Origin: Roseomonas indoligenes
GTDB taxonomy: Bacteria; Pseudomonadota; Alphaproteobacteria; Acetobacterales; Acetobacteraceae
DNA length: 64,000 bases
Assembly (NCBI RefSeq): GCF_017813365.1
Contig: NZ_JAGIZA010000003.1
Location: 62,001 to 126,000, forward strand
Direction of reading: 5' to 3'
Part shown: piece by piece, positions 14,576 through 21,691 of the stretch
How positions within the stretch are numbered: the stretch's first letter is position 1
Layout: each line of letters begins with the position of its first letter
The notes under the pieces: generated by a model
What the model was told of the DNA's origin: nothing
Seen by the model: the letters and a program-made list of their open reading frames with translations, nothing else
Databases searched by the model: none
Translations under genes and position numbers: made by a program

Positions 14576-15304
14576 ATGGTTGATGAAGAGCCGGCGGCTA
14601 TCCGCCTCCGAAAGCTAAGAGAGCGCTCCGGACTGTCTATTCAGGCGGTCGCGGACAAGCTGGGCCACGATGGACGCTCTACCTATGCCAGTCGCGAGGA
14701 CGTCAAAAAGGCCAAAGGCCGCTTCATAAAGGTGGAACACGCCCTGTCGTACCTGCCTGTTTTCGTCGGTCGCGGCGATCCTCCCATCACGCGAGACGAC
14801 GTGATGGCGCTGACCGGGACCGAGACCCTGCCGGCCGTTTCTGCCCCTGACCCCATGGACGACGACGACGAGGGCGAACCGAGGCAGGGCTACCTGGTGC
14901 TCCGGGAGTACGACGTTGCCGGCGCCGCCGGGTACGGCGCGTTCCCGAATCTAAGTCCCGGGGGTGAGGCCCGCATCGTGGGGGAATGGCGGGTTCCCAG
15001 GTCCATGCTGCCGGCGCGCTACCAGGGCGGCACGATCGCCATTGTCAGCGTCCAGGGCGACAGCATGGTCCCCGAGCTGATGCCTGAAGAGCGGGTCATG
15101 GTGGATATCTCCCAGACCTTCATGGGGCCGGAGGGCATCTACCTGCTGGTCTTTGACGACAGCCTTCTCGTAAAGAGGCTGCAGCGGGTCGGCAATGGCA
15201 AGCTGCGCTTGGTCAGCAAGAACCCGGACTTCGAGCCCCTGATCGTGCCGGCCTCCGAGGTCCGGATTGTCGGGCGCATCATCGGCCGTTGGGAGTGGAA
15301 GTGA
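14576..15304 (+). CDS. CI-type phage repressor with S24 (LexA-like) domain
   Basis: A 242-residue protein. An HTH_3 DNA-binding domain covers LRKLRERSGLSIQAVADKLG near residues 11-30. The C-terminal peptidase_S24 domain has the GDSMVPELMPEERVMVD block with Ser163 and the LLVKRLQRVGNGKLRLVSKN block with Lys200. It keeps the lysogen silent. Self-cleavage by RecA is possible but not shown: no classic Ala-Gly site was confirmed. No Shine-Dalgarno sequence is seen before the ATG, so a leaderless or weak start is likely. It faces the Cro-like gene. Confidence 0.88.
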   Translation: MVDEEPAAIRLRKLRERSGLSIQAVADKLGHDGRSTYASREDVKKAKGRFIKVEHALSYLPVFVGRGDPPITRDDVMALTGTETLPAVSAPDPMDDDDEGEPRQGYLVLREYDVAGAAGYGAFPNLSPGGEARIVGEWRVPRSMLPARYQGGTIAIVSVQGDSMVPELMPEERVMVDISQTFMGPEGIYLLVFDDSLLVKRLQRVGNGKLRLVSKNPDFEPLIVPASEVRIVGRIIGRWEWK

Positions 15305-15540
15305 CCCACCCTCCCCTCAACCCCTTCCCCGTCGAGCCCCGCGAGGACGAGACCCACCCGGCTTATGGTGAGGTCGGCCTCTGGGTCTTGAAGGCCATGG
15401 GCGAGGCGCCCTCGCCTGGCACGGTCGGGCGGATGGAGCTGCTGCGGATCTGGGACGTGCTCGGCCGGGATGCGCGGAAGGAGTTGGTGGCGAAGGGGCG
15501 GGAGCTGTTGAGGCGGGAGACGGGTGAGGATCGAGGTTAG
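15301..15540 (+). CDS. Small phage protein downstream of CI (79 aa)
   Basis: It starts at a GTG that overlaps the CI stop (GTGA). It begins VTHPPLNPFPVEPREDETHP and has a helical C-terminal half, MELLRIWDVLGRDARKELVA. The protein is short, acidic at the start and basic at the end, and precedes a PemK/MazF-like toxin gene with a one-base overlap. It could be the antitoxin of that pair, but no known antitoxin fold is seen. It is most likely a lysogeny-expressed gene. Confidence 0.55.
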   Translation: MTHPPLNPFPVEPREDETHPAYGEVGLWVLKAMGEAPSPGTVGRMELLRIWDVLGRDARKELVAKGRELLRRETGEDRG

Positions 15541-15980
15541 TGGGGCTACAGTTTCCGCCGAATGTCGGCTTGGTGGTGATCTGCAACTACAACTCGGGGT
15601 TCCGAGAGCCGGAGATGGTGAAGGAGCGGCTTGCCGTAGTCGTAAGCCCCCGCCTACCGCACCGGGACCGCCTGTGCACCGTTGTGCCGTTGAGCACGAC
15701 CCCGGCGCGGGCGGGCATCCGGTACCAGTGTAAGATCATGCTGCCGACCCCGGCGCCGGCCCCATACGAGGGCACGCTCAAGTGGGCCAAAGCGGACATG
15801 CTGGCCACGGTTTGCTACGACCGATTGACCTTGCCGTACACCGGACGTGATCCCGTAGGAGGCAAGCGCAAGTACTTGAAAATCATAGTACCCGAGTCCG
15901 GCATGCAAGACATACGGCTGGCTATGCTCCACGCGCTTGGAATGGAATCGTTGACCTCGAAACCGGCCGAGCCTATATAG
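15540..15980 (+). CDS. PemK/MazF-family endoribonuclease-like toxin
   Basis: A 146-residue protein from a GTG at 15,540. The N-terminal PNVGLVVICNYNSGFREPEM and KERLAVVVSPRL block, followed by LCTVVPLSTTPARAG, is the MazF/PemK core. WAKADMLATVCYDRL is the next conserved element. The size is larger than classical MazF (about 110 residues), because a C-terminal extension follows. It is coexpressed with CI in the lysogen, so it may aid maintenance of the prophage or exclude other phages. The target specificity is unknown. Confidence 0.7.
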   Translation: MGLQFPPNVGLVVICNYNSGFREPEMVKERLAVVVSPRLPHRDRLCTVVPLSTTPARAGIRYQCKIMLPTPAPAPYEGTLKWAKADMLATVCYDRLTLPYTGRDPVGGKRKYLKIIVPESGMQDIRLAMLHALGMESLTSKPAEPI

Positions 15981-16088
15981 CGTTCCGCTAGCGTTCGCCG
16001 AATGCTCACAGGATTTGGCGGTACGCCTCAAGTCCACTCCCGGGTGGCGGATAGTACTTGGGCAATGACAAGCCTGTATTATTGACAA

Positions 16089-16117
16089 CCCCGCCTTCCG
16101 AGGCGGGGTTTTCTTTT
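16089..16117 (+). terminator. Rho-independent terminator after the CI operon
   Basis: An 8-base stem pairs CCCCGCCT (16,089-16,096) with AGGCGGGG (16,101-16,108) around the tetraloop TCCG, followed by TTTTCTTTT. It ends the CI, 79-residue and toxin gene transcript. The 108 bases between the toxin stop and the stem contain no gene; they hold a small CCAC/GTGG stem and CTTG/CAAG pairs, so a structured 3' end or small RNA is possible. Confidence 0.85.
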
Positions 16118-16162
16118 GTGGTGTCGGCTCAATAGCCGGGCGCGTGGCTGCATCTCCCCACA

Positions 16163-16432
16163 TTACTTCGCCGGCCACTTATACTCCGGCGGCAGCCGCC
16201 CCTGGTCCAGCCAGTAGTCGATCACCCGCGTAATCACCCCGACCCCTGAGCCATTCAGCTTGAATGGCAGCCCCTCCGGCTGGGTCCTGGCCGTCCAGAT
16301 GTGCTCCCCTTTGGCCGACCACACCTCGAACCCGCGGTAGGTGTAGGTCCGCCCGCCGAGAGAGTTCTCCTTGCCAGTCCACTTCATCTCGTGACGGTCG
16401 TGCGGACTGGGCGGGAGTAGGTCTGCGGGCAT
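16163..16432 (-). CDS. Hypothetical protein facing the rightward operon (89 aa)
   Basis: It begins MPADLLPPSPHDRHEMKWTG and contains TYTYRGFEVWSAKGEHIWTA. The C-terminus is VITRVIDYWLDQGRLPPEYK. It is strand-rich with many aromatic residues. A GTG at 16,456 is an alternative start and neither has a good ribosome binding site. It is divergent from the rightward operon and shares its control region, so it could be a lysogenic conversion or exclusion gene. No family is recognised. Confidence 0.5.
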   Translation of the reverse strand: MPADLLPPSPHDRHEMKWTGKENSLGGRTYTYRGFEVWSAKGEHIWTARTQPEGLPFKLNGSGVGVITRVIDYWLDQGRLPPEYKWPAK

Positions 16433-16477
16433 GGAACGTAGGTAGCAGAACAACACGCCCGCGTGTGCCGGGACGCT

Positions 16478-16530
16478 TTCGTACGAACCGTACGATTTTG
16501 TCGTTGACTGCCCGACGATCTATTCGTACG
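16478..16530. promoter_or_regulatory. Second operator cluster with TTCGTACGAA palindrome
   Basis: It contains the perfect 10-base palindrome TTCGTACGAA (16,478-16,487), CGTACGAT at 16,489-16,496 and TTCGTACG at 16,523-16,530. The core is the same as in the CI-Cro region 2 kb away. It lies between a divergent gene and the rightward operon and overlaps the rightward promoter, so repressor binding here would shut that operon in the lysogen. Confidence 0.6.
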
Positions 16531-16532
16531 TT
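16504..16532 (+). promoter_or_regulatory. Rightward early promoter (TTGACT, 17 bases, TACGTT)
   Basis: TTGACT at 16,504-16,509 and TACGTT at 16,527-16,532 are 17 bases apart. The first gene starts at 16,571. The -10 box lies within a TCGTACG operator copy. It is the only good sigma70-like pair between the operator cluster and the operon. Confidence 0.55.
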
Positions 16533-16570
16533 TTCCCTCACCAGCCACCCGCTGATGAGGCCCGAACCCG

Positions 16571-16849
16571 ATGCCGTATCCCACCGGACAACTCCCCGCC
16601 GTTGCGATCCCCCGCGAGCTGCAGCTGCAGCTGGTGACGCCCGTCCTGGCGATGGTGCTCAGCGACGACGAGCAGGAGGAACTGCGCGACTGTCTCCGGC
16701 AGCGCCGGCTGCAGGTCGTGATGCAGGGCTATGCCGAGCACGCGGCCGGCTACCGCAGCAACGCGCGCTGGCACTTCGCTCGGGCTGACCGGGTGAGCGG
16801 CATCATTGCGAAGCTGGGGCTGGTGCCGGCGGCGGAGGTGGTGTCGTGA
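16571..16849 (+). CDS. Hypothetical early phage protein (92 aa)
   Basis: The first gene of the rightward operon. It is helical: LVTPVLAMVLSDDEQEELRD, then a basic block LRQRRLQVVMQGYAEHAAGY and ARADRVSGIIAKLGLVP. No domain is recognised. Its stop overlaps the next GTG start, so translation is coupled. Confidence 0.5.
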   Translation: MPYPTGQLPAVAIPRELQLQLVTPVLAMVLSDDEQEELRDCLRQRRLQVVMQGYAEHAAGYRSNARWHFARADRVSGIIAKLGLVPAAEVVS

Positions 16850-17118
16850 ACGCCGTCATGCCGCCCCGCATGCAAGGCTGGACGTGCGAGCTGGACCGTA
16901 TGTCCGCTGCGGCGGAACTCCCCAAGGCCCAGCAGGGCGCGAACGCATCGCTGCGCGAGGTGATGGCGCTCTTCGAGGAGGAGGTTGCCGCCGTCGAGTT
17001 CGTGCCGGAGCACCCGACGCTGACGTGGATCGACTACCGCGAGACTGAGCGGGTCGAGCGCGCGATGCGGGCCGCCTGGGCTGCGTTCGGCGCTGCCATG
17101 GGGAGGGCCGCCCTGTGA
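16846..17118 (+). CDS. Hypothetical early phage protein (90 aa)
   Basis: It starts at a GTG overlapping the previous stop. It contains SLREVMALFEEEVAAVEFVP and a helical tail ERVERAMRAAWAAFGAAMGR. The composition is acidic at first and then mixed. The function is unknown. Confidence 0.5.
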   Translation: MNAVMPPRMQGWTCELDRMSAAAELPKAQQGANASLREVMALFEEEVAAVEFVPEHPTLTWIDYRETERVERAMRAAWAAFGAAMGRAAL

Positions 17119-17312
17119 CCGAGACCCGCACCATCACCATGACGCGCGAGCAGTGGCGCCGGACTGAAGCCTGGGCCGAGGCGCAGCGCGTTTCGGACCT
17201 GCGCGAGAAGGACCGCCTCGACGAGGAGGGCGAGCTGATTGCCGCCACGCTTTGCGAGGACGATGCGGCAGACGCGCTGGACATCCTCACCGCCATCCGG
17301 AGAGCCGCCTGA
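17115..17312 (+). CDS. Hypothetical early phage protein (65 aa)
   Basis: It starts at a GTG that shares bases with the previous stop. It begins with TETRTITMTREQWRRTEAW and continues as an acidic helix (LREKDRLDEEGELIAATL). It is probably all-helical. No homologous family is recognised. Its stop shares the base A at 17,312 with the next ATG. Confidence 0.5.
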   Translation: MTETRTITMTREQWRRTEAWAEAQRVSDLREKDRLDEEGELIAATLCEDDAADALDILTAIRRAA

Positions 17313-17788
17313 TGCCCACCTGCCAATGGCTCTGGATCCGCGGCTGCATGCGCTGCATCGACGGCGTGAGCCCCAACCGCACGCACATCCAGTGCGACAC
17401 GCGCAACGGCCCGCACGCGACGGTGGGCGAGTTGGAGGCTGGTGGCGCTGTGGGCGGCTGGTCCTTCCCGACATTCGCGGGCGGTGGTGGGGCTGTCCTC
17501 TCCCCGCAAGAGGCGGTGCTCCTCTCTCAGGCCGGCGCGTTCGGGACCGGCCCCGTGCTGGTGCGCGACACGGCGACCGGCACCTGGCTGGCAGTGAGCC
17601 AGCAGGAGCTGGCCACGGCGTGGAGCTACATGCCGCCGATGCTGTCGCTGCCGGAGGTTGGGGCGAGCGGGGGTGTTCCGCCGATGCGAACGCCGGTCGC
17701 TGTGCCGGAGCCGGGGGCGGCGCTGATGTTCGTGGTCGCTCTTGTGGCGCTGGCTGTGGCGCGGTGCCGGATGGGGAGGGCTGCGTAG
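17312..17788 (+). CDS. Phage protein with a PEP-CTERM-like C-terminal tail
   Basis: A 158-residue protein. The N-terminus is Cys-rich (CQWLWIRGCMRCIDG). The middle is Gly-rich and strand-like (ELEAGGAVGGWSFPTFAGGG). The C-terminus reads VPEPGAALMFVVALVALAVA and then RCRMGR, which has the motif, hydrophobic helix and basic tail of a PEP-CTERM sorting signal. There is no signal peptide at the N-terminus, so classical exosortase handling is doubtful; the tail may simply be a membrane anchor. It lies in the early operon. The function is unknown. Confidence 0.6.
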   Translation: MPTCQWLWIRGCMRCIDGVSPNRTHIQCDTRNGPHATVGELEAGGAVGGWSFPTFAGGGGAVLSPQEAVLLSQAGAFGTGPVLVRDTATGTWLAVSQQELATAWSYMPPMLSLPEVGASGGVPPMRTPVAVPEPGAALMFVVALVALAVARCRMGRAA

Positions 17789-18175
17789 ATGGCCGACGAG
17801 ACGAGCGGCGAGGCGGTGGGGGATGCTGCCGCCATCAGCGCCTGGATTGAGCACCACACGAAGCCCGGCGAAGACAATATGCGCGATCCATTCTGCGCAC
17901 CCCGGATCGAGTGCGTCGACGGCTTCCGGGTGAGCGTCCAGGCTGGCGCCTACCACTACTGCCTCCCTCGCGAGATGTGTGGCCCCTGGACGCACTTCGA
18001 ATGCGGCTTCCCGTCCGCTGCCGTGCCCGAGTGGCTGGAATGGCGTGACGGCCCCGGACCCGACACTGAGACCGTGTTCGGCTGGGTTCCGGCGACCGCA
18101 ATTATGGACGTGATCCGCCAGCACGGCGGGGCTGCTGCGCTAGGTGCTCTCACGATGAGGGGAGACGCCGCATGA
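17789..18175 (+). CDS. Hypothetical phage protein (128 aa)
   Basis: It directly follows the PEP-CTERM-like gene. It has PFCAPRIECVDGFRVSVQAG and YCLPREMCGPWTHFECGFPS, with six Cys in the first two thirds. The C-terminal third is helical with ATAIMDVIRQHGGAAALGAL. It may be a metal-binding protein. No family is recognised. Confidence 0.5.
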   Translation: MADETSGEAVGDAAAISAWIEHHTKPGEDNMRDPFCAPRIECVDGFRVSVQAGAYHYCLPREMCGPWTHFECGFPSAAVPEWLEWRDGPGPDTETVFGWVPATAIMDVIRQHGGAAALGALTMRGDAA

Positions 18176-18393
18176 CCCCGCCCGACGAGAACAGCGGCGG
18201 GGCGGCTCTAGCCGAACTCCGTGGGCGCGCTCGGAACGCTGACATTCAAGTTTGGCCTTCTGAGGGGGCGCGCTATCCCGGCGATGATGCTCCGTGGCGC
18301 TACCGGATAGGTGGGCGAGAGGTCGGCTCCCTCGTCTGCGAGACGGAGGCTGAGTGCCTCTCCTACCTGCTGGATGAAAGGCGCAACCCATGA
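18172..18393 (+). CDS. Hypothetical phage protein (73 aa)
   Basis: It starts by an ATGA overlap. It contains ALAELRGRARNADIQVWPSE and YRIGGREVGSLVCETEAECL. It is a mixed alpha/beta protein with a possible strand hairpin. The function is unknown. Confidence 0.45.
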   Translation: MTPPDENSGGAALAELRGRARNADIQVWPSEGARYPGDDAPWRYRIGGREVGSLVCETEAECLSYLLDERRNP

Positions 18394-18578
18394 CCGACGC
18401 CAACGGCGGGGCGGCGGATCTGTTCGAGGCGCTGAGGGCTGCACAGAAGGCCCTGGCGATGATCGTATCTCCCGACGCGATCAAGCAGACGACCACGATG
18501 AGTGCCTTTGCCGCCGCGACGGCAGCGGAGGTGCAGGCCCGCGCCGCCCTCACCCGCGCGAAGGGCACCGCGCCATGA
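18390..18578 (+). CDS. Hypothetical phage protein (62 aa)
   Basis: A small helical protein, LFEALRAAQKALAMIVSPDA and AAATAAEVQARAALTRAKG. It overlaps the genes on both sides by four bases. No family is recognised. Confidence 0.45.
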   Translation: MTDANGGAADLFEALRAAQKALAMIVSPDAIKQTTTMSAFAAATAAEVQARAALTRAKGTAP

Positions 18579-18673
18579 CCCCCTGGCCTGTCGCCGCCCG
18601 TCGCATCGCCCTTCTCTCCTTCGCGGGATGGGGGCCGCTCCTCCTCGCCGTTCTGTGGGTGTCCAGCCGATGA
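18575..18673 (+). CDS. Very small membrane peptide (32 aa)
   Basis: It reads MTPWPVAARRIALLSF and AGWGPLLLAVLWVSSR: a basic start and one hydrophobic segment of about 18 residues. It overlaps its neighbours with ATGA on both sides, so it is likely translated. It is the kind of tiny membrane protein used by phages in exclusion or signalling, but nothing more can be claimed. Confidence 0.45.
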   Translation: MTPWPVAARRIALLSFAGWGPLLLAVLWVSSR

Positions 18674-18825
18674 GCAACGAGAACTGGCTGCGTGACAGCC
18701 GCCGCGCGACCCACGGCCTGAGCGCGGAAGAGATCGCGCTGGGCTGCGTGCAGGCCCTCGGCGGCGGGGTGCTGTTTGCCGCCGTGCTGGCGGTCTTCTG
18801 CTTCGCGGCGGGGGTGATGCAGTGA
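18670..18825 (+). CDS. Small membrane protein (51 aa)
   Basis: It begins MSNENWLRDSRRATHGL and then a helix QALGGGVLFAAVLAVFCFAA. It has a soluble N-terminal half and one C-terminal transmembrane helix. Its ATG overlaps the upstream stop (ATGA), and the methyltransferase GTG overlaps its own stop (GTGA). The function is unknown. Confidence 0.5.
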   Translation: MSNENWLRDSRRATHGLSAEEIALGCVQALGGGVLFAAVLAVFCFAAGVMQ

Positions 18826-20015
18826 TCTTTGGATCCGTTTGCTCCGGCATTGAGGCCGCGTCCGCTGCGTGGGAACCGCTGGGCTGGAAGGCTTCCTTCC
18901 TGTCCGAGATCGCGCCCGCCCCTCGCGCCGTCCTCAAGCACCACTACCCCGACACGCCCCTGCGCGGGGACTTCACGGAGATCCAGCGCGTTGACCATGA
19001 TCCAATCGAGCTTCTCGTTGGAGGCACCCCCTGCCAGTCGTTCAGCGTCGCAGGGCTGCGGCGAGGCATGGCCGACGAGCGCGGAAATCTGGCCCTTGAG
19101 TATCTTCGGCTGGCTGACCGACTACGCCCCCGCTGGCTGGTTTGGGAGAACGTCCCCGGCGTCCTGTCGAGCAACGGAGGACGGGACTTTGGTTCCCTCC
19201 TCGGGGGCCTTCGCCAACTCGGGTATTGTGGGTGCTACCGAGTGCTTGACGCTCAGTACATCGGAGTACCCCAGCGACGCCGTCGTGTCTTCCTTGTCGG
19301 ATATCTTGGAGACTGGCGACGTGCCGCCGCGGTTCTTCTTGAGCCCGCGAGCCTGCGCGGGGATCCTCCGCCGCGCCGAGAAGAGGGGGAAAGAACTTCC
19401 CCAACCCTTAGCGCGCGCGCTTCGGCAGGTGGCGGGCTTGGAACCGACCACGACCTCAACGGGGGTCTGATCGAGGCCGCCGATACGGCGCGCTGTCTGA
19501 CGGCCAAGAAGGGATACCGCAGCGATGGTGAGAGCGAGACCTTCATCGCCACGGTGGACACGTCGCCTGCCCTGCGAGCTCAGTCCCAAGCAAGTCACCG
19601 AGCCGACAGCGAGGCGTACGTCGCCCACACCCTTCGGGGCGAGGGCTTTGACGCGAGCGAGGATGGAACGGGACGCAGGACACCGCTGGTGCCCGTCGCC
19701 TTTGACTGCAAGGCATCAGGCCGCAACGGCTTCGGTGTGGGCGAGATCGCCAGCACGCAGCGCGCCATGGGGCACTCGGATAGCCACCAGAACGGCGGCG
19801 GGCACCAAGCCGTCATGGCCGGGGCTGCTGTCCGCCGCCTCACCCCGCGTGAGTGCGAGCGACTGCAGGACTTTCCCGACGACTACACGCTGGTCCCGTA
19901 CCGGGGCCGGATGATGGCCGATGGGCCGCGCTACCAGATGCTCGGGAACAGCATGGCGCGCTGCGTCATGGTTTGGCTCGGGCGCCGCATCCAGATGGTG
20001 GAGAGCATGGCATGA
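18822..20015 (+). CDS. C5-cytosine DNA methyltransferase
   Basis: A 397-residue protein from a GTG. Motif I is FGSVCSGIEAASAAWE, motif IV GGTPCQSFSVAG with the catalytic Cys71, motif VI WENVPGV near 108, and motif VIII QRRRRVFLVG near 155. The large target-recognition region near 190-340 is Ser/Thr/Gly-rich. Motifs IX-X are LTPRECERLQDFPDDY and LGNSMAR. All catalytic motifs are present, so it is probably active and may protect phage DNA from host restriction. No cognate restriction gene is nearby. The target sequence cannot be read from the sequence. Confidence 0.92.
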   Translation: MIFGSVCSGIEAASAAWEPLGWKASFLSEIAPAPRAVLKHHYPDTPLRGDFTEIQRVDHDPIELLVGGTPCQSFSVAGLRRGMADERGNLALEYLRLADRLRPRWLVWENVPGVLSSNGGRDFGSLLGGLRQLGYCGCYRVLDAQYIGVPQRRRRVFLVGYLGDWRRAAAVLLEPASLRGDPPPRREEGERTSPTLSARASAGGGLGTDHDLNGGLIEAADTARCLTAKKGYRSDGESETFIATVDTSPALRAQSQASHRADSEAYVAHTLRGEGFDASEDGTGRRTPLVPVAFDCKASGRNGFGVGEIASTQRAMGHSDSHQNGGGHQAVMAGAAVRRLTPRECERLQDFPDDYTLVPYRGRMMADGPRYQMLGNSMARCVMVWLGRRIQMVESMA

Positions 20016-20266
20016 CCGAGCGCCGCGAGTACTTCAGCCGCTGGCAGATTGAGGATCTGATCCGCCGCGAGTTGCATGTATATATGCCGGGCGTTGAAAT
20101 TGAGTGGGCTGGCAACTGCAGCGCCGTCGCCGTCTGGACCGAGGAAGACGAGCGACGCGTCAGTGCTTCCGCATGTAGCTCGAACGGCTGTCTGGACCGC
20201 CTTTGGTGCCTCCAGCGCGAGACGTGCAAGCGCACTCTCGACGTATCTCGGGAGCCCTCCCCATGA
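20012..20266 (+). CDS. Hypothetical phage protein (84 aa)
   Basis: It starts by an ATGA overlap with the methyltransferase stop. It begins MTERREYFSRWQIEDLIRRE and has several Cys (ASACSSNGCLDRLWCLQRETC). It is probably a small metal-binding or disulfide-containing protein; the function is unknown. Confidence 0.5.
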   Translation: MTERREYFSRWQIEDLIRRELHVYMPGVEIEWAGNCSAVAVWTEEDERRVSASACSSNGCLDRLWCLQRETCKRTLDVSREPSP

Positions 20267-20322
20267 CCCGCCGCCTCCGGGTGTTCGGGGTGTTTCTGCC
20301 GCTGCCGGGTGGGAGGGGGTGA
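20263..20322 (+). CDS. Micro-ORF of 19 codons
   Basis: ATG at 20,263 overlaps the upstream stop and the TGA at 20,320-20,322 overlaps the next ATG as TGATG. It would encode MTRRLRVFGVFLPLPGGRG. The end GGGAGGGGGTGATG contains a purine-rich ribosome binding site for the next gene. It may be a translated coupling peptide. It is supported only by the overlaps. Confidence 0.35.
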   Translation: MTRRLRVFGVFLPLPGGRG

Positions 20323-20528
20323 TGGCGCTGGTTATCCGCCGTCAATCTGACGAGAGCTGGCGCGCAGCCGTTGAGCGCATCGCCGGCAAGTATGGCTTGG
20401 CCGCCGAGTGCCTCGAAGTCTTCGATGACGAAATCGAGGATGGAGCGGACGAGGGGCGCGCGGCCTGGAACGCCCTCTACGAGTGGGACTGCCTCGCCTA
20501 CGTGCCCGACCCGGAGGACGAGGAATGA
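20322..20528 (+). CDS. Hypothetical phage protein (68 aa)
   Basis: It begins MALVIRRQSDESWRAAVERI and is acidic towards the end (FDDEIEDGADEGRAAWNALY), with aromatic residues near the C-terminus. The purine-rich GGGAGGGGG upstream is a strong ribosome binding site. No family is recognised. Confidence 0.5.
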   Translation: MALVIRRQSDESWRAAVERIAGKYGLAAECLEVFDDEIEDGADEGRAAWNALYEWDCLAYVPDPEDEE

Positions 20529-20740
20529 CCCGGTATCGCCCAACTGAGATGGAGTGCCGCTGCATGCTCTGTGGCGACCAGACCGTCATCCCGAACCTTT
20601 GGTTCGACACGGAGCCGCCCGACCGAAAGTGCGTCGAGGGCGCGCAGGTGGTGACGGACTGCCGGCAGGCCATGGAGCGCGCCGGGGCATCTGCCTGGCT
20701 GCTCAAGACCCTTGCACGCAAGGACCCCACCCATGTCTAA
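20525..20740 (+). CDS. Hypothetical phage protein with Cys pair (71 aa)
   Basis: It starts by an ATGA overlap. MECRCMLCGDQTVIPNLWF contains a C-x-C-x-x-C motif; a further Cys occurs in DRKCVEGAQVVTDC. It is possibly a small zinc-ribbon protein. The function is unknown. Confidence 0.5.
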   Translation: MTRYRPTEMECRCMLCGDQTVIPNLWFDTEPPDRKCVEGAQVVTDCRQAMERAGASAWLLKTLARKDPTHV

Positions 20741-21476
20741 CCCCACCCCGCCCCCCGCTGACCAGCCGGTTCGGCCCTCGCGCGAGGGGGTGACGGACAC
20801 GATGTGCGAGGCCCTTGTTGACGCGCTGAAGCCTGACCGCATCCAAGGCTTTCAGTATGGCGACGAGCTGGTCATCCGCGATGTCTGGCTGCCTGACGGT
20901 AAGCAAGTTCTCTGGCGCGCACCAGCAGACCCACGCCCAGAAGGTGAGCGGTTCTCCCCCAGCGGCCCGCAGCACGACAAGATGATGCGGCGCTGCGAGA
21001 TTGAGCGCGCTCGGCTCGGTCTTGCCGCCGCTCTTGCCGACCCGGACACCCCCGCTCCGTCGCTGGGCGAGGCGGCGATGCGACTGCGCGAGGAGTACGA
21101 CGGCTTCAAAGAGCAAGCGGTCGCTCTAGCAAAGCTTCGGAACAACACGTCCACCTATGCATCTGGGTGGGACGATGGAGTTGTGTTTGGGTTGGATCGA
21201 GCGCTGGAGATCGTCTCCGGAGAGCACGGCACCGCCCTCTCCCGCCCCAGCCCTGTCGCGCACGAGGATGGGGAGGTGGGCCGGTTGAGGGATGTGGTCA
21301 GCCGCCTTCTAACCTGGGCCGACAAGAAGTGCCCTTGTGAGAACGAACAGCCGAACCCTTGCCCCTTGTGCGGCGCCTCGGTCGAGAACCTTGAGCCGTG
21401 CAAGGCCGCCGACCAGACACTCCCCCGCGACCTGCTTGCCGCAGCCCGTGCCGCCCTTCCCGGCTCCCCGTCATGA
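20733..21476 (+). CDS. Hypothetical phage protein with C-terminal Cys cluster (247 aa)
   Basis: The start at 20,733 overlaps the previous stop. The N-terminal part has PSREGVTDTMCEALVDALKP. A helical middle contains AAMRLREEYDGFKEQAVALA. The C-terminus holds a Cys cluster, KKCPCENEQPNPCPLCGAS, typical of metal-binding fingers. The gene ends GSPS at the first copy of a 20-base junction repeat. No enzymatic motif is seen. Confidence 0.5.
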   Translation: MSNPTPPPADQPVRPSREGVTDTMCEALVDALKPDRIQGFQYGDELVIRDVWLPDGKQVLWRAPADPRPEGERFSPSGPQHDKMMRRCEIERARLGLAAALADPDTPAPSLGEAAMRLREEYDGFKEQAVALAKLRNNTSTYASGWDDGVVFGLDRALEIVSGEHGTALSRPSPVAHEDGEVGRLRDVVSRLLTWADKKCPCENEQPNPCPLCGASVENLEPCKAADQTLPRDLLAAARAALPGSPS

Positions 21477-21691
21477 CGGCGGTCAAAGTCTACCTCTTCA
21501 GTCGAGAGGCGGAGAACGCGCTGGTTGATCTGGCTGAGATGCTGGCGCCGGACGCCAAGATGACGCTGGTCGTCTACTTCGACGGCAAGCCCGAGCAGGA
21601 CATCATCATCACGAACGGCAACCTGGGCGAGGTCGTGGCCGCAGTCGAGCGCCGCCGCACGGTCCCAGCCGATGGAGGCTCCCCGTCATGA
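21473..21691 (+). CDS. Hypothetical phage protein (72 aa)
   Basis: MTAVKVYLFSREAENALVDL begins a compact alpha/beta domain with VVYFDGKPEQDIIITNGNLG. It ends GSPS, as does the preceding protein. Start and end both lie on copies of the junction repeat GGCTCCCCGTCATGACGGCG. The function is unknown. Confidence 0.5.
   Translation: MTAVKVYLFSREAENALVDLAEMLAPDAKMTLVVYFDGKPEQDIIITNGNLGEVVAAVERRRTVPADGGSPS

Noticed and set aside
14510-15566. Repeated 15-mer TTTCCGCCGAATGTC in the operator region (14,510) and at the start of the toxin gene (15,552)
   Set aside because: A chance 15-base match is expected a few times in a GC-rich 64 kb window, and the copies lie in different contexts. It was kept out of the operator list.
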